A stretch of DNA of 64,000 nt from Antarcticimicrobium sp040365005 (GTDB lineage Bacteria; Pseudomonadota; Alphaproteobacteria; Rhodobacterales; Rhodobacteraceae), in contig NZ_BAABWV010000014.1 of NCBI RefSeq assembly GCF_040365005.1, positions 94,571 to 158,570 on the forward strand, given 5' to 3'. A program made the position numbers and the translations under genes. Within the stretch, counting starts at the first letter, position 1; each line of letters opens with the position of its first letter. Positions 48,456 through 57,542 of the stretch are shown piece by piece. The notes beneath the pieces are model-generated. The model saw only the letters and a program-made list of their open reading frames with translations. It was not told where the DNA came from and did no database searches.

Positions 48456-49886
48456 GTGAGCGATTCCAACCCCGCCCCCAGCCTTTATGCCGCACGGGAG
48501 CCGATCTATCCGCGCCGCGTGTCCGGCAAGTTCCGCAGCATGAAGTGGGTTCTGCTCACCCTGATGCTGGGGCTTTACTACATCACCCCATGGATTCGCT
48601 GGGATCGTGGCCCCAGCCTGCCGGACCAGGCGGTGCTGCTCGACCTGGCCAATCGCCGGTTCTATTTCTTCTGGATCGAGATCTGGCCGCATGAGTTCTA
48701 TTTCGTCGCCGGCCTGCTGATCATGGCCGGTCTGGGGCTGTTCCTGTTCACTTCGGCCCTGGGCCGGGTGTGGTGCGGCTATGCCTGCCCGCAGACGGTC
48801 TGGACCGACCTGTTCATCCTGGTCGAACGCTGGGTCGAGGGTGATCGCAACGCGCGGCTGCGCCTGCACCGCCAGAAAAAGCTCGATTTTCGCAAGGCCC
48901 GGCTGCGGCTTACCAAATGGCTGGCCTGGCTGGCGATCGGCGTGGCCACCGGCGGCGCCTGGGTGTTCTATTTCACCGATGCGCCGACGCTGGTTGTCGA
49001 TCTGTTCTCGCTCAAGGCGCATCCGGTCGCCTATACCACCATCGCGGTGCTGGCCGGCACGACCTTTTTCTTCGGCGGCTTCGCGCGCGAACAGATCTGC
49101 ATCTATGCCTGCCCCTGGCCGCGGATTCAGGCCGCGATGATGGACGAGGACACCATCACAATCGGTTACCGCGAATGGCGCGGTGAGCCGCGCGGCAAGC
49201 ACCGCAAGGCCGACGGCGCGGAAAAGCTGGGCGATTGCATCGACTGCTCGGCCTGCGTCAACGTCTGCCCGATGGGGATCGACATCCGCGACGGCCAGCA
49301 ACTGGCCTGCATCACCTGCGGGCTGTGCATCGACGCCTGCGACGACATGATGGCCAAGGTCGGCAAGCCGCGTGGGTTGATCGACTACATGGCGCTCAGC
49401 GACGAATCTTCCGAACGCTCCGGCAACGCCCCCCGCAGCATCTGGGAACACATCCTGCGGCCGCGCACGATCCTTTACACCACCCTGTGGTCGCTGGTCG
49501 GGATCGGGCTGGTGTTCGCCCTGTTCATCCGTCCCGATATCGACATGACCGTCGCGCCGGTGCGCAACCCGACCTATGTGACCATGTCCGACGGCTCGAT
49601 CCGCAACACCTATGACGTCCGGCTGCGCAACAAGCATGGCGAACCGCGGCCCTTCAAACTCTCGGTGGTGGGCGATCCGACCCTGCGCATCCAGCTTGAA
49701 GGCACGGCCTATGACACGGTGGAAGTTCCTGCCGACACCGCCTATCTTCAGCGGGTCTACGTGGTTTCGCCGAAAGGCTCCGCTCCCTCGAACGCCGAGG
49801 CGACCGATGTTCGCTTCTGGGTCGAGGATCTGGCCAGCGGCGAGCGCACCCACAAGGACAGCACCTTCAATGGCCGGGGGAACTGA
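48456..49886 (+). CDS. ccoG: Cytochrome c oxidase accessory protein CcoG (RdxB/FixG)
   Basis: A membrane iron-sulfur protein of about 476 residues that helps deliver copper for cbb3 assembly. Five hydrophobic segments occupy the first half, with the CGYACPQTVWTDLF and YACPWPRIQAAMMD cysteine motifs. The ferredoxin-like part is DCIDCSACVNVCPMG and CITCGLCIDACDDMM, and an Ig-like domain (DVRLRNKHGEPRPFKLSVVGD) ends the protein. The start is set at GTG 48456, because GGAG at 48445-48448 is 7 bases upstream; ATG 48450, two codons earlier, would leave almost no spacing. First gene of ccoGHIS. Confidence 0.93.
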   Translation: MSDSNPAPSLYAAREPIYPRRVSGKFRSMKWVLLTLMLGLYYITPWIRWDRGPSLPDQAVLLDLANRRFYFFWIEIWPHEFYFVAGLLIMAGLGLFLFTSALGRVWCGYACPQTVWTDLFILVERWVEGDRNARLRLHRQKKLDFRKARLRLTKWLAWLAIGVATGGAWVFYFTDAPTLVVDLFSLKAHPVAYTTIAVLAGTTFFFGGFAREQICIYACPWPRIQAAMMDEDTITIGYREWRGEPRGKHRKADGAEKLGDCIDCSACVNVCPMGIDIRDGQQLACITCGLCIDACDDMMAKVGKPRGLIDYMALSDESSERSGNAPRSIWEHILRPRTILYTTLWSLVGIGLVFALFIRPDIDMTVAPVRNPTYVTMSDGSIRNTYDVRLRNKHGEPRPFKLSVVGDPTLRIQLEGTAYDTVEVPADTAYLQRVYVVSPKGSAPSNAEATDVRFWVEDLASGERTHKDSTFNGRGN

Positions 49887-49889
49887 GCC

Positions 49890-50348
49890 GTGACGGAACG
49901 CAAATTCACCGGGCGCCATGCGCTGATGGTGTTTGTCGGAGCCTTCGGTGTGATCATCGCGGTCAACCTCGCGCTGGCCTACAACGCGATCAGCACCTTT
50001 CCCGGGCTCGAGGTCAAGAATTCCTACGTCGCGAGCCAGGAGTTCAACGAGCGCCGCGCCGCGCAGGAATCGCTGGGCTGGACCGTGGGGGTCAAACACA
50101 CCGGCGGGCTGGTAATCATGGCGATCACGGATGCCGACGGCGCCCCGGTGCGGGCCGCCAAGATCGACGCCACCATCGGGCGCGCCACCGAACGCAAGAG
50201 CGACGTGACCCCGGAGTTCGCCTTTGACGGCGCCGCATATGTCGCGCCGGTGGAACTGCGCCCGGGCAAATGGGACCTGCGCCTCAAGGCGGTGGCCGGT
50301 AACGGCACCGGCTTTACCCAACGCCTGGTGTTTTTCGTAGAGGGCTGA
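49890..50348 (+). CDS. ccoH: FixH family protein CcoH
   Basis: A 152-residue single-span protein: FTGRHALMVFVGAFGVIIAVNLALAYNAI forms the N-terminal helix, followed by a periplasmic beta domain (FPGLEVKNSYVASQEFNERRAAQ). CcoH/FixH is required for assembly or stability of cbb3 oxidase. Starts with GTG 3 bases after ccoG and ends 2 bases before ccoI. Confidence 0.93.
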   Translation: MTERKFTGRHALMVFVGAFGVIIAVNLALAYNAISTFPGLEVKNSYVASQEFNERRAAQESLGWTVGVKHTGGLVIMAITDADGAPVRAAKIDATIGRATERKSDVTPEFAFDGAAYVAPVELRPGKWDLRLKAVAGNGTGFTQRLVFFVEG

Positions 50349-50350
50349 CC

Positions 50351-52534
50351 ATGACCGCCGAACTCCGTCCCCCCTCGGCCGCCGCCTGCCCCGGCTGCCT
50401 GGCCGCCCCGCCGCAGCCGGTCGAGGAGGCACCCAAGGACGCGAGGATCGCGCTGTCGCTGCCCGGCATCCATTGCCAGGCCTGTATCGCCACTGTCGAA
50501 CGGGAACTGGACGCCACCCCGGGCGTGCATTCGGCGCGGGTCAACCTCACCCTCAAGCGCGCGATGATCGAGGCCGATCCAGAGGTGCGCGCGGCCGACC
50601 TGATCCCGGTGCTGGAACGCGCCGGATACGAGGCGCACGAGTTGGACGCCGGCACGCTGCAGGCGACCCAGACCGACCGCGCCGGGCGCGATCTGCTGAT
50701 GCGGCTGGCGGTGGCCGGCTTTGCTTCGATGAATGTGATGTTGCTGTCGGTTTCGGTCTGGTCCGGGGCGACGGACGCCACGCGCGACATGTTCCACTGG
50801 ATTTCCGCCGCGATCACCCTGCCGGCAATCGCCTTTTCGGCGCAGCCGTTTTTCCGCAGCGCCTGGGCGGCGCTCTCGGTGCGGCGGCTCAACATGGATG
50901 TGCCCATCGTGCTGGCGATCCTGCTGGCGTTGGCGACCTCGCTCTGGGAAACCTCGCTCTCGGGTGAACACGCCTATTTCGATGCCGCGCTGACGCTCAC
51001 CTTCTTCCTGCTGGCGGGCCGTTACCTCGATTACCGCACCCGCGCCGTGGCGCGCTCGGCAGCCGAGGAGCTCACCGCGCTGGAGGTGCCGCGCGCCCTG
51101 CGGCTGACCGATGACGGCGCGGAAGAGGAGGTCTCGGTCGCGGACCTGCGGATCGGTGACCTGATCCGGGTGCGTCCCGGCGGACGGATGCCGGTCGACG
51201 GCGAGATCGCCGAGGGGCGCTCGGAACTCGACCGTTCGCTGCTTACCGGGGAAACCGTGCCGGTCTATGCCGAGCCGGGCCTTGGCGTTTCGGCGGGTGA
51301 GGTCAACCTGACCGGCCCGCTGACCGTGCGGGCCACGGCGGTGGGCGAGGATACCTCGCTGCACCGGATCGCCGACCTGGTCGCCATCGCCGAGTCCGGG
51401 CGGTCGCGCTATACCTCGCTGGCCGACAAGGCGGCGCGGCTTTATGCGCCGGGGGTCCATATCCTTTCAGCGCTCAGCTTCGTCGGGTGGTTCCTTTATT
51501 CCTGGGACCTGCGCACCGCGCTGAACATCGCCGCCGCCGTCCTGATCATCACCTGCCCCTGTGCGCTGGGCCTCGCGGTGCCGGCGGTGACCACCGCCGC
51601 CTCGGGGCGGCTGTTCCGCAAGGGGATGCTGATCAAGCATTCCACCGCGCTGGAGCGGCTGGCGCAGGTCGATACCGTCGTGTTCGACAAGACCGGAACG
51701 CTGACCGCCGGCACGCCGGAACTGACCAACATGGGCGACCACACCCGCGCCGATCTGGAGATCGCGCTGGCCTTGGCCGAGGGCTCGTCGCACCCGCTGT
51801 CGGTGGCGCTGGTCAAGGCGGCCCGCGAAAGCGGGCTCAAGCCCGCCACGCTGACGGATGTGACCGAGGTGCCGGGCTTCGGCACCGAAGGCACCTGGCG
51901 CGGGCGCACCGTGCGGTTGGGTCGGGCCAGCTGGGTCGGGGCCGAGCAGGGCGCGCGCACCGCCGCCTGGCTCTCGGTGGGCGAGGGCGATCCGCATCCG
52001 TTCTATTTCTCGGACGCGCTGCGTCCCGGCGCCGCCGAGGCGGTGGCGGCCCTGCGCGAGAGCGGCAAGGAGGTTCTGCTGATCTCGGGCGACACCGCCG
52101 GCGCGGTCGAGGCGCTGGCGCAACGGCTGGGCATCTCGAAATGGGTGGCCGAGGCGCTGCCGCAGGACAAGGCGGCGCGTATCGCGCAGATGACCGAAGA
52201 CGGCAAAAAGGTGCTGATGGTGGGCGACGGGCTGAACGACACCGCCGCGTTGGCCGCCGCGCATGTCTCGATCTCGCCAGCCTCGGCGCTGGACGCCGCG
52301 CGGGTGGCCTCGGATATTGTCTTGCTGGGACAGGATCTTACGCCGATCGCCGATGCCTGCGTGACGGCGCAAAAGGCGACCCGCCGCATTCGCGAGAATT
52401 TCCGCATCGCCACCGTCTACAACCTGATCGCGGTGCCGTTGGCGGTTGCGGGATTCGCCACGCCGCTGATTGCCGCATTGGCGATGTCGTCCTCGTCGAT
52501 TACGGTGTCGCTCAACGCGCTGCGGCTGAGGTAA
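50351..52534 (+). CDS. ccoI: Copper-translocating P-type ATPase CcoI (FixI)
   Basis: A 727-residue P1B-type ATPase that supplies copper to the cbb3 binuclear centre. It has an N-terminal heavy-metal-associated domain with GIHCQAC (Cys42, Cys45) plus an extra CPGC at 13-16, the transmembrane Cys402-Pro-Cys404 motif, the phosphorylation site DKTGTLT at Asp446, the SSHPLSVAL nucleotide motif and the GDGLNDTAAL hinge. The position within ccoGHIS distinguishes it from general copper exporters. It ends 4 bases before ccoS. Confidence 0.95.
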   Translation: MTAELRPPSAAACPGCLAAPPQPVEEAPKDARIALSLPGIHCQACIATVERELDATPGVHSARVNLTLKRAMIEADPEVRAADLIPVLERAGYEAHELDAGTLQATQTDRAGRDLLMRLAVAGFASMNVMLLSVSVWSGATDATRDMFHWISAAITLPAIAFSAQPFFRSAWAALSVRRLNMDVPIVLAILLALATSLWETSLSGEHAYFDAALTLTFFLLAGRYLDYRTRAVARSAAEELTALEVPRALRLTDDGAEEEVSVADLRIGDLIRVRPGGRMPVDGEIAEGRSELDRSLLTGETVPVYAEPGLGVSAGEVNLTGPLTVRATAVGEDTSLHRIADLVAIAESGRSRYTSLADKAARLYAPGVHILSALSFVGWFLYSWDLRTALNIAAAVLIITCPCALGLAVPAVTTAASGRLFRKGMLIKHSTALERLAQVDTVVFDKTGTLTAGTPELTNMGDHTRADLEIALALAEGSSHPLSVALVKAARESGLKPATLTDVTEVPGFGTEGTWRGRTVRLGRASWVGAEQGARTAAWLSVGEGDPHPFYFSDALRPGAAEAVAALRESGKEVLLISGDTAGAVEALAQRLGISKWVAEALPQDKAARIAQMTEDGKKVLMVGDGLNDTAALAAAHVSISPASALDAARVASDIVLLGQDLTPIADACVTAQKATRRIRENFRIATVYNLIAVPLAVAGFATPLIAALAMSSSSITVSLNALRLR

Positions 52535-52538
52535 CCCG

Positions 52539-52697
52539 ATGGATGTGCTTTCCTACCTGATCCCGATCTCCCTGATCCTGGGCGGGGTCGGCCTGGCGGG
52601 GTTCCTCTACACGGTCCGCTCGGGGCAGTACGACGACCCCGAGGGGGACAGCCGCCGCATTCTCAGCGACGAATGGGACGACCACCCGAAACCGTGA
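52539..52697 (+). CDS. ccoS: Cbb3-type cytochrome oxidase assembly protein CcoS
   Basis: A 52-residue single-span protein: MDVLSYLIPISLILGGVGLAGFLYTVRSGQYDDPEGDSRRIL, ending DEWDDHPKP. The SGQYDDPEG motif after the helix identifies CcoS, needed for haem and copper incorporation into CcoN. It begins 4 bases after the ccoI stop and closes the ccoGHIS operon. Confidence 0.93.
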   Translation: MDVLSYLIPISLILGGVGLAGFLYTVRSGQYDDPEGDSRRILSDEWDDHPKP

Positions 52698-52722
52698 GGC
52701 GTGAAATCGTAGGATTTCCCCC

Positions 52723-53130
52723 TCAAATCGTACGAACTAGCCGCAGTGCATCATAGATCGCCGCATGCGTGTTGCGCGCCGAGACCGCATCGCCGATCCG
52801 GTACAGCAAGAAATCCCCCTGCGCCCCGTCATGGCCCGGTTGCGGCGCCCCGGCGATCAACGCGTCGTAATCCACCGCGCTCCGGTTGCGCGATTGCGGC
52901 TTGAGCTCGAAGTAAAGCTCGTCCAGCGGCCGGGTGCCGTGGTTGACCACCACCTGGTCAAAGCTGCGCTCTTCCCGATGGGGGGAGTAATCGGTGCCGA
53001 TCACCGCGCGCAACGCGTTGCCGTCGCGCTGTACCGCCTTGGGCCGGTAGGTCACGGTGAACAGCACCTCCTTGTCCTGCAACACCCGCATGTAGGGTAC
53101 CAGGTTCATGCCCATGACCTCGGGGGCAAA
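52723..53130 (-). pseudogene. C-terminal remnant of an NADH:flavin oxidoreductase (N-methylproline demethylase type)
   Basis: About 135 codons, from PEVMGMNLVPYMRVLQ to the end DALRLVRTI, match the C-terminal part of trimethylamine-dehydrogenase-like flavin oxidoreductases (the group that includes StcD/HpbA N-methylproline demethylases): IGTDYSPHREERSFDQVVVNHG, RPLDELYFELKP and LYRIGDAVSARNTHAAIYDALRL. Full proteins are around 650-690 residues; the FMN barrel, the Fe-S cysteines and most of the FAD part are missing. Upstream the frame runs into the GT39 gene without homology. I read this as a decayed gene left by a deletion. The rest of the 509-base gap (52698-53206) shows nothing else. Confidence 0.7.
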
Positions 53131-53206
53131 GCGGCAGGCGCCCCGGATTGCAATGCCGGGCGGTTTCGGCCAGAGAGAAGGGCGAAACCCAAGGCGGGAG
53201 ACGCAG

Positions 53207-54862
53207 GTGAATTGGCGCGATCGCATAGAGCTGGCCCTGGCGGGACTGGCGGCGGAACGGCCCGCGCGGCCGATGATCTTTGTCGCGCTGTTCGCGCTGG
53301 TGATGTTCCTGCCCGGATTTTTCACCGTGCCGCCGATCGACCGGGACGAGACCCGCTTTGCCCAGGCCTCGCGGCAGATGGCCGAAACCGGCGACCTGAT
53401 CGACATCCGGCTGGGCGAGGGGACGCGGTACAAGAAACCGGTGGGCATCTACTGGCTGCAATCGGCGGCGGTGACGTTGGTCGGCAAAAGCCATGTCAAC
53501 GACATCTGGGCCTATCGGCTGCCGTCGCTGGCGATGGCGGTGGCGGCCTGCCTGCTGACCTACCTGATCGCGCTGTCGCTGGCGGGGGCGCAGGCGGCGC
53601 TGCTGGCGGCGCTGCTGATGGCGGTCTGTGTGGTGCTGAACGGCGAGGCACGGCTGGCCAAGACCGACGCGACGCTGCTCACCACGGTGCTGGCGGCACA
53701 ACTGGTGCTGGCACGGCTGCACATGCGCGGCGGCGCGGCGCTGCGCGGTGGCTGGCCCTGGCTGTTCTGGGGCGCGATGGGCGTCTCGATGCTGATCAAG
53801 GGGCCGATCGGGCCGATGGTAGTGGGGCTGACGATCCTTGCGTTGATCGCGCTGCGACGCGGGGTGCGCTGGCTGGCGCCGCTGCGCTGGGGGCCGGGGC
53901 TGTTGCTGTTCGTGGTGATCGTGCTGCCTTGGTACGTGGCGATCACGCTTAAAACCGGCGATGCCTTCTGGGCCGAGGCGCTGGGCCGTGACCTGATCGG
54001 CAAGATCGGCGAGGGGCAGGAAAGCCACGGCGCCCCCTTTGGCGCCTATGCGCTGGCGGTCTGGCTGACCTTCTGGCCGGCCTCGGTGCTGCTGCCCTTT
54101 GGGCTGTGGTATGGCTGGAGCGCGCGGCGTATGCCCGCCGTGCTGTTCTGTCTGGCCTGGCTGATCCCCAGCTGGCTGGTGTTCGAGTCCACCGCGACGA
54201 AGCTGATCCACTACGTGCTGCCGACCTTCCCGGCGCTGGCGGTGCTCAGCGCGGCGGGCTGGCTGGCGCGCCCCGATGGGCCGCTGCGCCGTCCCTATCG
54301 GCTGTTCCTTGCTGCGGCGCTGTTGCTGGCGCTGGCGCTGGGGGCGGCACCGCTGATCTTTTCACTGCAATACGGCATGGGTCCCAGCCTGGTCTGGGCG
54401 TTGGGCATGGCGCTGTCGCTGGCCGGGATCTGGGCGGTCTGGACCCGGATGCAGGCGGGCGACCGGCTGAGCCCGGTTCTGGGCCTTGGCCTGCTGTCGC
54501 TGGGCCTGACGACCAGCCTGTTCGGGCACCTGGCGCGGTTCGATCACATCTGGCCGTCGAACGCTCTGGCCGCGCTGCACCGCGAGGCGCAGCAGATGTG
54601 CGACGATCCGGGTTTCTTCTCGGTCGGTTACGAGGAACCCTCGCTGATGCTGCTGACCCCGCAACTGCCGCGGTTCGCCGGGCCGGAAGCGGCGGCGCAG
54701 GCGGTGGGCGATGCGGGTTGCGCGCTGGTCTTCGTCGAGGATCACATGCGCGCCGCATTCGACATCGCCGCACCACGCCCGGGCGAGGTGATCGGCCGGG
54801 TCGAGGGCTTTGCGCTGGGCGGCGCCGACGAGGTCGGGATCACCGCCTACCTGTTCCGCTAG
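53207..54862 (+). CDS. Glycosyltransferase family 39, ArnT-like
   Basis: A 551-residue polytopic transferase with around a dozen hydrophobic segments. The first periplasmic loop has the acidic motif VPPIDRDETRFAQASRQM (41-58) and RYKKPVGIYWLQ, matching ArnT, which moves aminoarabinose from undecaprenyl phosphate to lipid A. Further signs are LNGEARLAKTDATLL and ATKLIHYVLPTFPAL. The start is GTG 53207 with GGGAG 6 bases upstream; the frame reaches 53108 without homology. The sugar donor is unknown. A second GT39 gene faces it. Confidence 0.87.
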   Translation: MNWRDRIELALAGLAAERPARPMIFVALFALVMFLPGFFTVPPIDRDETRFAQASRQMAETGDLIDIRLGEGTRYKKPVGIYWLQSAAVTLVGKSHVNDIWAYRLPSLAMAVAACLLTYLIALSLAGAQAALLAALLMAVCVVLNGEARLAKTDATLLTTVLAAQLVLARLHMRGGAALRGGWPWLFWGAMGVSMLIKGPIGPMVVGLTILALIALRRGVRWLAPLRWGPGLLLFVVIVLPWYVAITLKTGDAFWAEALGRDLIGKIGEGQESHGAPFGAYALAVWLTFWPASVLLPFGLWYGWSARRMPAVLFCLAWLIPSWLVFESTATKLIHYVLPTFPALAVLSAAGWLARPDGPLRRPYRLFLAAALLLALALGAAPLIFSLQYGMGPSLVWALGMALSLAGIWAVWTRMQAGDRLSPVLGLGLLSLGLTTSLFGHLARFDHIWPSNALAALHREAQQMCDDPGFFSVGYEEPSLMLLTPQLPRFAGPEAAAQAVGDAGCALVFVEDHMRAAFDIAAPRPGEVIGRVEGFALGGADEVGITAYLFR

Positions 54863-54868
54863 GCGGGA

Positions 54869-56338
54869 TCAGTTCCCGGCGGCGGGCCAGCAGGTGCCTT
54901 CACGCAGGTAAAGCGACAGGGTGTTGGGGGCGTAGATGCCCGGCCCCGGTTTCCACGTGGCGACCGGCAGCGGGCCGGGGCAGGGCGGCTCATCGCCCAG
55001 CGTGGCAAAGAGGAACGGACCCGGACGTTCGGCCGGATAGGGGTGTTCCTGCGCGTAGAAATGCGGCGGATGCTCGGGGACCGGCACGGCAAAGATCTCG
55101 ATCCCGCTGCCCTTGGCGGCCATGAACAGATCGGCCAGCAGCAGGCGGTTGCCCGAGACCACGGCGGTAACGCCTTGCCGCCGGGCCTCGTCAAGGATGC
55201 GCGCGCTCATGGCGCCTTCCCCGACATAGCGGCGCATCAGTAGCCGCCCGTCGCTTGCGCGGGTCCAACTGGTGGCCTGGGTCGCGGCATAGGGCAGAAA
55301 GACACTGACCGCGAGGTTGAGCGTCAGCCCGACCCAGAGCCACATGCGCGCCCGGTGCCACAGCACCGGCACCACCAACAGCAGCGCCGCGACACAGGCG
55401 GTGACCGCCCAGTTGGCATAGGCCTTGGACAGCAGCGCCTGTAGCGTTACCAGCGCCAGCGTCGGCGCCGACATCCACACCAGCCAGCGCCCCTGCCAGT
55501 CGGGGCGGGTCAGCGCGCGCACGGCGGTCAGCAGGTAGGCGCCGAACAGGACCGGCCCCATCACCATGAACTGCGCGGCGAGGAACTCCAGCGCGCCCTG
55601 CGGGTTGAGGTGAACCCCCGGACGGCGGACCCAGTCGACGTTGTCGGCGGTATGCGACAGCGTGGTCAGGTCGTTTTGCAGGTTCCACACGATGTTGGGC
55701 GCGATCACCGCGAGAAAGGCCGCCGTGGCGAGGGCGGCGTCGCGCCAGGTGATCCGCGCTGCCGGCAGCAGCGCCGCACCCAGGCCGGCCCCGATCACGA
55801 AGTAGATCGCGGCGTATTTGGCCAGCATCCCCAGCCCGAGGCAGAGCCCCAGCGCCAGCGCCCGCGCGCCAGAGGGGCGGCGCACCAGCGTCAGGTACAG
55901 CCAGAGTGCCCCGGCAAAGAACGGCATCAGGATGGTATCGGTCGAGATCAGCAGCGCGCCCACCGCGACCACCGGCAGGGTGGCATAGCTCACCCCCACC
56001 ATCATGGCGGCGCGCCGGTCGGTCACCTCGCGCGCGGCGCCCATCAGCAGCAGCGCGGTGGCGGCGTGGAACAGTGCGCCGGGCAGCCGCACCCAGAAGG
56101 CATTGTCGCTGCCCGACAGCTCGGAAAAGGCGCGCAGCACCCAGCCGATCAGCGGCGGCTTGGAGTAGTACCCCCAGGCCAGGTCCTGTCCCCATTGCCA
56201 GTATTGCGATTCGTCGACGAACAGTTCGGCCGTGGAAAGCCTCAGCATGACCACGCGATAGAGGGTGAGCGCGGCGATGACTGCGACCCCGGTCCAGATC
56301 GGGTCAGGAGTTTTCGCCCGTGGTGCGTTTTTCTGCAT
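54869..56338 (-). CDS. Glycosyltransferase family 39 protein (dolichyl-phosphate-sugar transferase type)
   Basis: A 489-residue polytopic protein. The loop-1 motif FVDESQYWQWGQDLAWGYYSKPPLIGW (40-66), with Asp42 and Glu43, and the LLISTDTILMPFFAGALW and GMLAKYAAIY segments are of the GT39/83 type. The C-terminal 110 residues form a soluble periplasmic-type domain. It overlaps the upstream LpxB-N gene by 35 bases, so the GT2 / LpxB-N / GT39 order looks like one operon that makes and uses a polyisoprenyl-phosphate sugar. Confidence 0.87.
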   Translation of the reverse strand: MQKNAPRAKTPDPIWTGVAVIAALTLYRVVMLRLSTAELFVDESQYWQWGQDLAWGYYSKPPLIGWVLRAFSELSGSDNAFWVRLPGALFHAATALLLMGAAREVTDRRAAMMVGVSYATLPVVAVGALLISTDTILMPFFAGALWLYLTLVRRPSGARALALGLCLGLGMLAKYAAIYFVIGAGLGAALLPAARITWRDAALATAAFLAVIAPNIVWNLQNDLTTLSHTADNVDWVRRPGVHLNPQGALEFLAAQFMVMGPVLFGAYLLTAVRALTRPDWQGRWLVWMSAPTLALVTLQALLSKAYANWAVTACVAALLLVVPVLWHRARMWLWVGLTLNLAVSVFLPYAATQATSWTRASDGRLLMRRYVGEGAMSARILDEARRQGVTAVVSGNRLLLADLFMAAKGSGIEIFAVPVPEHPPHFYAQEHPYPAERPGPFLFATLGDEPPCPGPLPVATWKPGPGIYAPNTLSLYLREGTCWPAAGN

Positions 56339-56621
56339 AGATCAGCCAGAGATTGCGGAGGTAGATCACCACGCCCAGCGACTGGCCGAGGATAAAGACC
56401 GGGTCCTGCCGGTGGATCGCATAGGCCAGAAGCGTCAGCCCGCCGGTGATCGAGAACCACCAGAACAGTTCCGGGACCACCGAGCGGCGCTGTTTTTCCG
56501 AGGCGATCCACTGGATGATGAAGCGCATCGAGAACAGCAACTGCGCCCCGATCCCGATGACGACCCAGATCAGTTCGGCCCGGGTTTCGACCTTGAAGAA
56601 TTCCAGCGCGGCGTCGATCAC
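56304..56621 (-). CDS. Lipid-A-disaccharide synthase N-terminal domain protein (small membrane protein)
   Basis: A 105-residue protein consisting only of the LpxB-N (LAB_N, PF07578-type) membrane domain: LIWVVIGIGAQLLFSMRFIIQWIASEKQRRSVVPELFWWFSITGGLTLL, followed by a third helix VFILGQSLGVVIYLRN. Free-standing copies are often encoded beside ArnC/DPM-like GT2 and GT39 genes, as here, and may help move the lipid-linked sugar across the membrane; that role is inference. Overlaps both neighbours (4 bases with the GT2 gene, 35 with the GT39 gene). Confidence 0.88.
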   Translation of the reverse strand: MIDAALEFFKVETRAELIWVVIGIGAQLLFSMRFIIQWIASEKQRRSVVPELFWWFSITGGLTLLAYAIHRQDPVFILGQSLGVVIYLRNLWLIYAEKRTTGENS

Positions 56622-57382
56622 CCGGCGGCCTCCCGGTCGGGGCCGTTCGCATCGGCCTCGGTGGCGTCCTCGGTGGCCCGCACGGTCTTGGCCCGCCGGA
56701 TCAGCCAGGCCACGCCGATCAGGTCGTAGATGCCGACCAGCGCGCGCTGGAGGTTGTTGTATTTCGAGGTGCCGCCGCCGCGCTCGCGGTGGCTGACATC
56801 CACATGTGCCACCTGCCAGCCGTCGCGCGAGAACAGCGCCGGAAGGTAGCGGTGCATGTGGTTGAAGAACGGTAATGCCAGAAAGGCATCGCGGCGAAAC
56901 GCCTTGAGCCCGCAGCCGGTGTCACGGGTGTTGTCCGACAGCATCCAGGCGCGCAGCCCGTTGGCCAGTTTCGAGGCCAGCCTTTTGGACCATGTGTCCT
57001 GCCGGCGCACCCGTTGCCCGGCCACCAGCCCCAGCCGCGCCGGGGCCTGCGGATCGAGCAGCGGCGCGACCAGCTTGGGGATCTCCGACGGCGGGTTCTG
57101 CATGTCGCCGTCCAGCGTGCAGATCACCCGGCCGCGCGCCGCCAGCACGCCACTGTGCACCGCCGCCGACTGGCCACCGGCGGTGGCATGTTGCAACAGG
57201 CGGACCCAGGGAAATTCATCCTGCATCCCGCGGATCAGCCGGGCGGTGTCGTCGGAAGAGCCGTCGTCGACCAGGATCAGTTCCTTGTCGGGCAGCGCGG
57301 CGCAAGCGGCATCGACCTCGCGCACCAGCGGGACGACGTTTTCCGCCTCGTTATGCATCGGGATCACGATTGAGAGCTGCAT
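56618..57382 (-). CDS. Glycosyltransferase family 2, polyprenol-phosphate sugar synthase-like (DPM1/ArnC type)
   Basis: A 254-residue GT-A enzyme: SIVIPMHNEAENV start, ELILVDDGSSDDT, the metal-binding DxD at Asp91-Asp93 (CTLDGDMQNP), then DTGCGLKAFRRDAF and the HVDVSHRERGGGTSKYNN segment. It transfers a sugar from a nucleotide donor to undecaprenyl or dolichyl phosphate. It lacks the two C-terminal membrane helices of ArnC and ends with a hydrophilic tail, so it is DPM1-like and probably peripheral. ATG 57382 is used. First gene of a three-gene unit. Confidence 0.87.
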   Translation of the reverse strand: MQLSIVIPMHNEAENVVPLVREVDAACAALPDKELILVDDGSSDDTARLIRGMQDEFPWVRLLQHATAGGQSAAVHSGVLAARGRVICTLDGDMQNPPSEIPKLVAPLLDPQAPARLGLVAGQRVRRQDTWSKRLASKLANGLRAWMLSDNTRDTGCGLKAFRRDAFLALPFFNHMHRYLPALFSRDGWQVAHVDVSHRERGGGTSKYNNLQRALVGIYDLIGVAWLIRRAKTVRATEDATEADANGPDREAAG

Positions 57383-57542
57383 GGTCACGGGTCCACCGCG
57401 TCGTGTTTCAGAAGTCCGGGCCAGTATAGCGGGCGGTTCGGGCGATTGCACGAACTGGCCCGGCGCCGCGCCTCAATACACCTTCGCGGCAATTGTTCAA
57501 CGGGAATATGCCCGCGTTGGCGGTGTCGGCGGTGGAGGGGCG

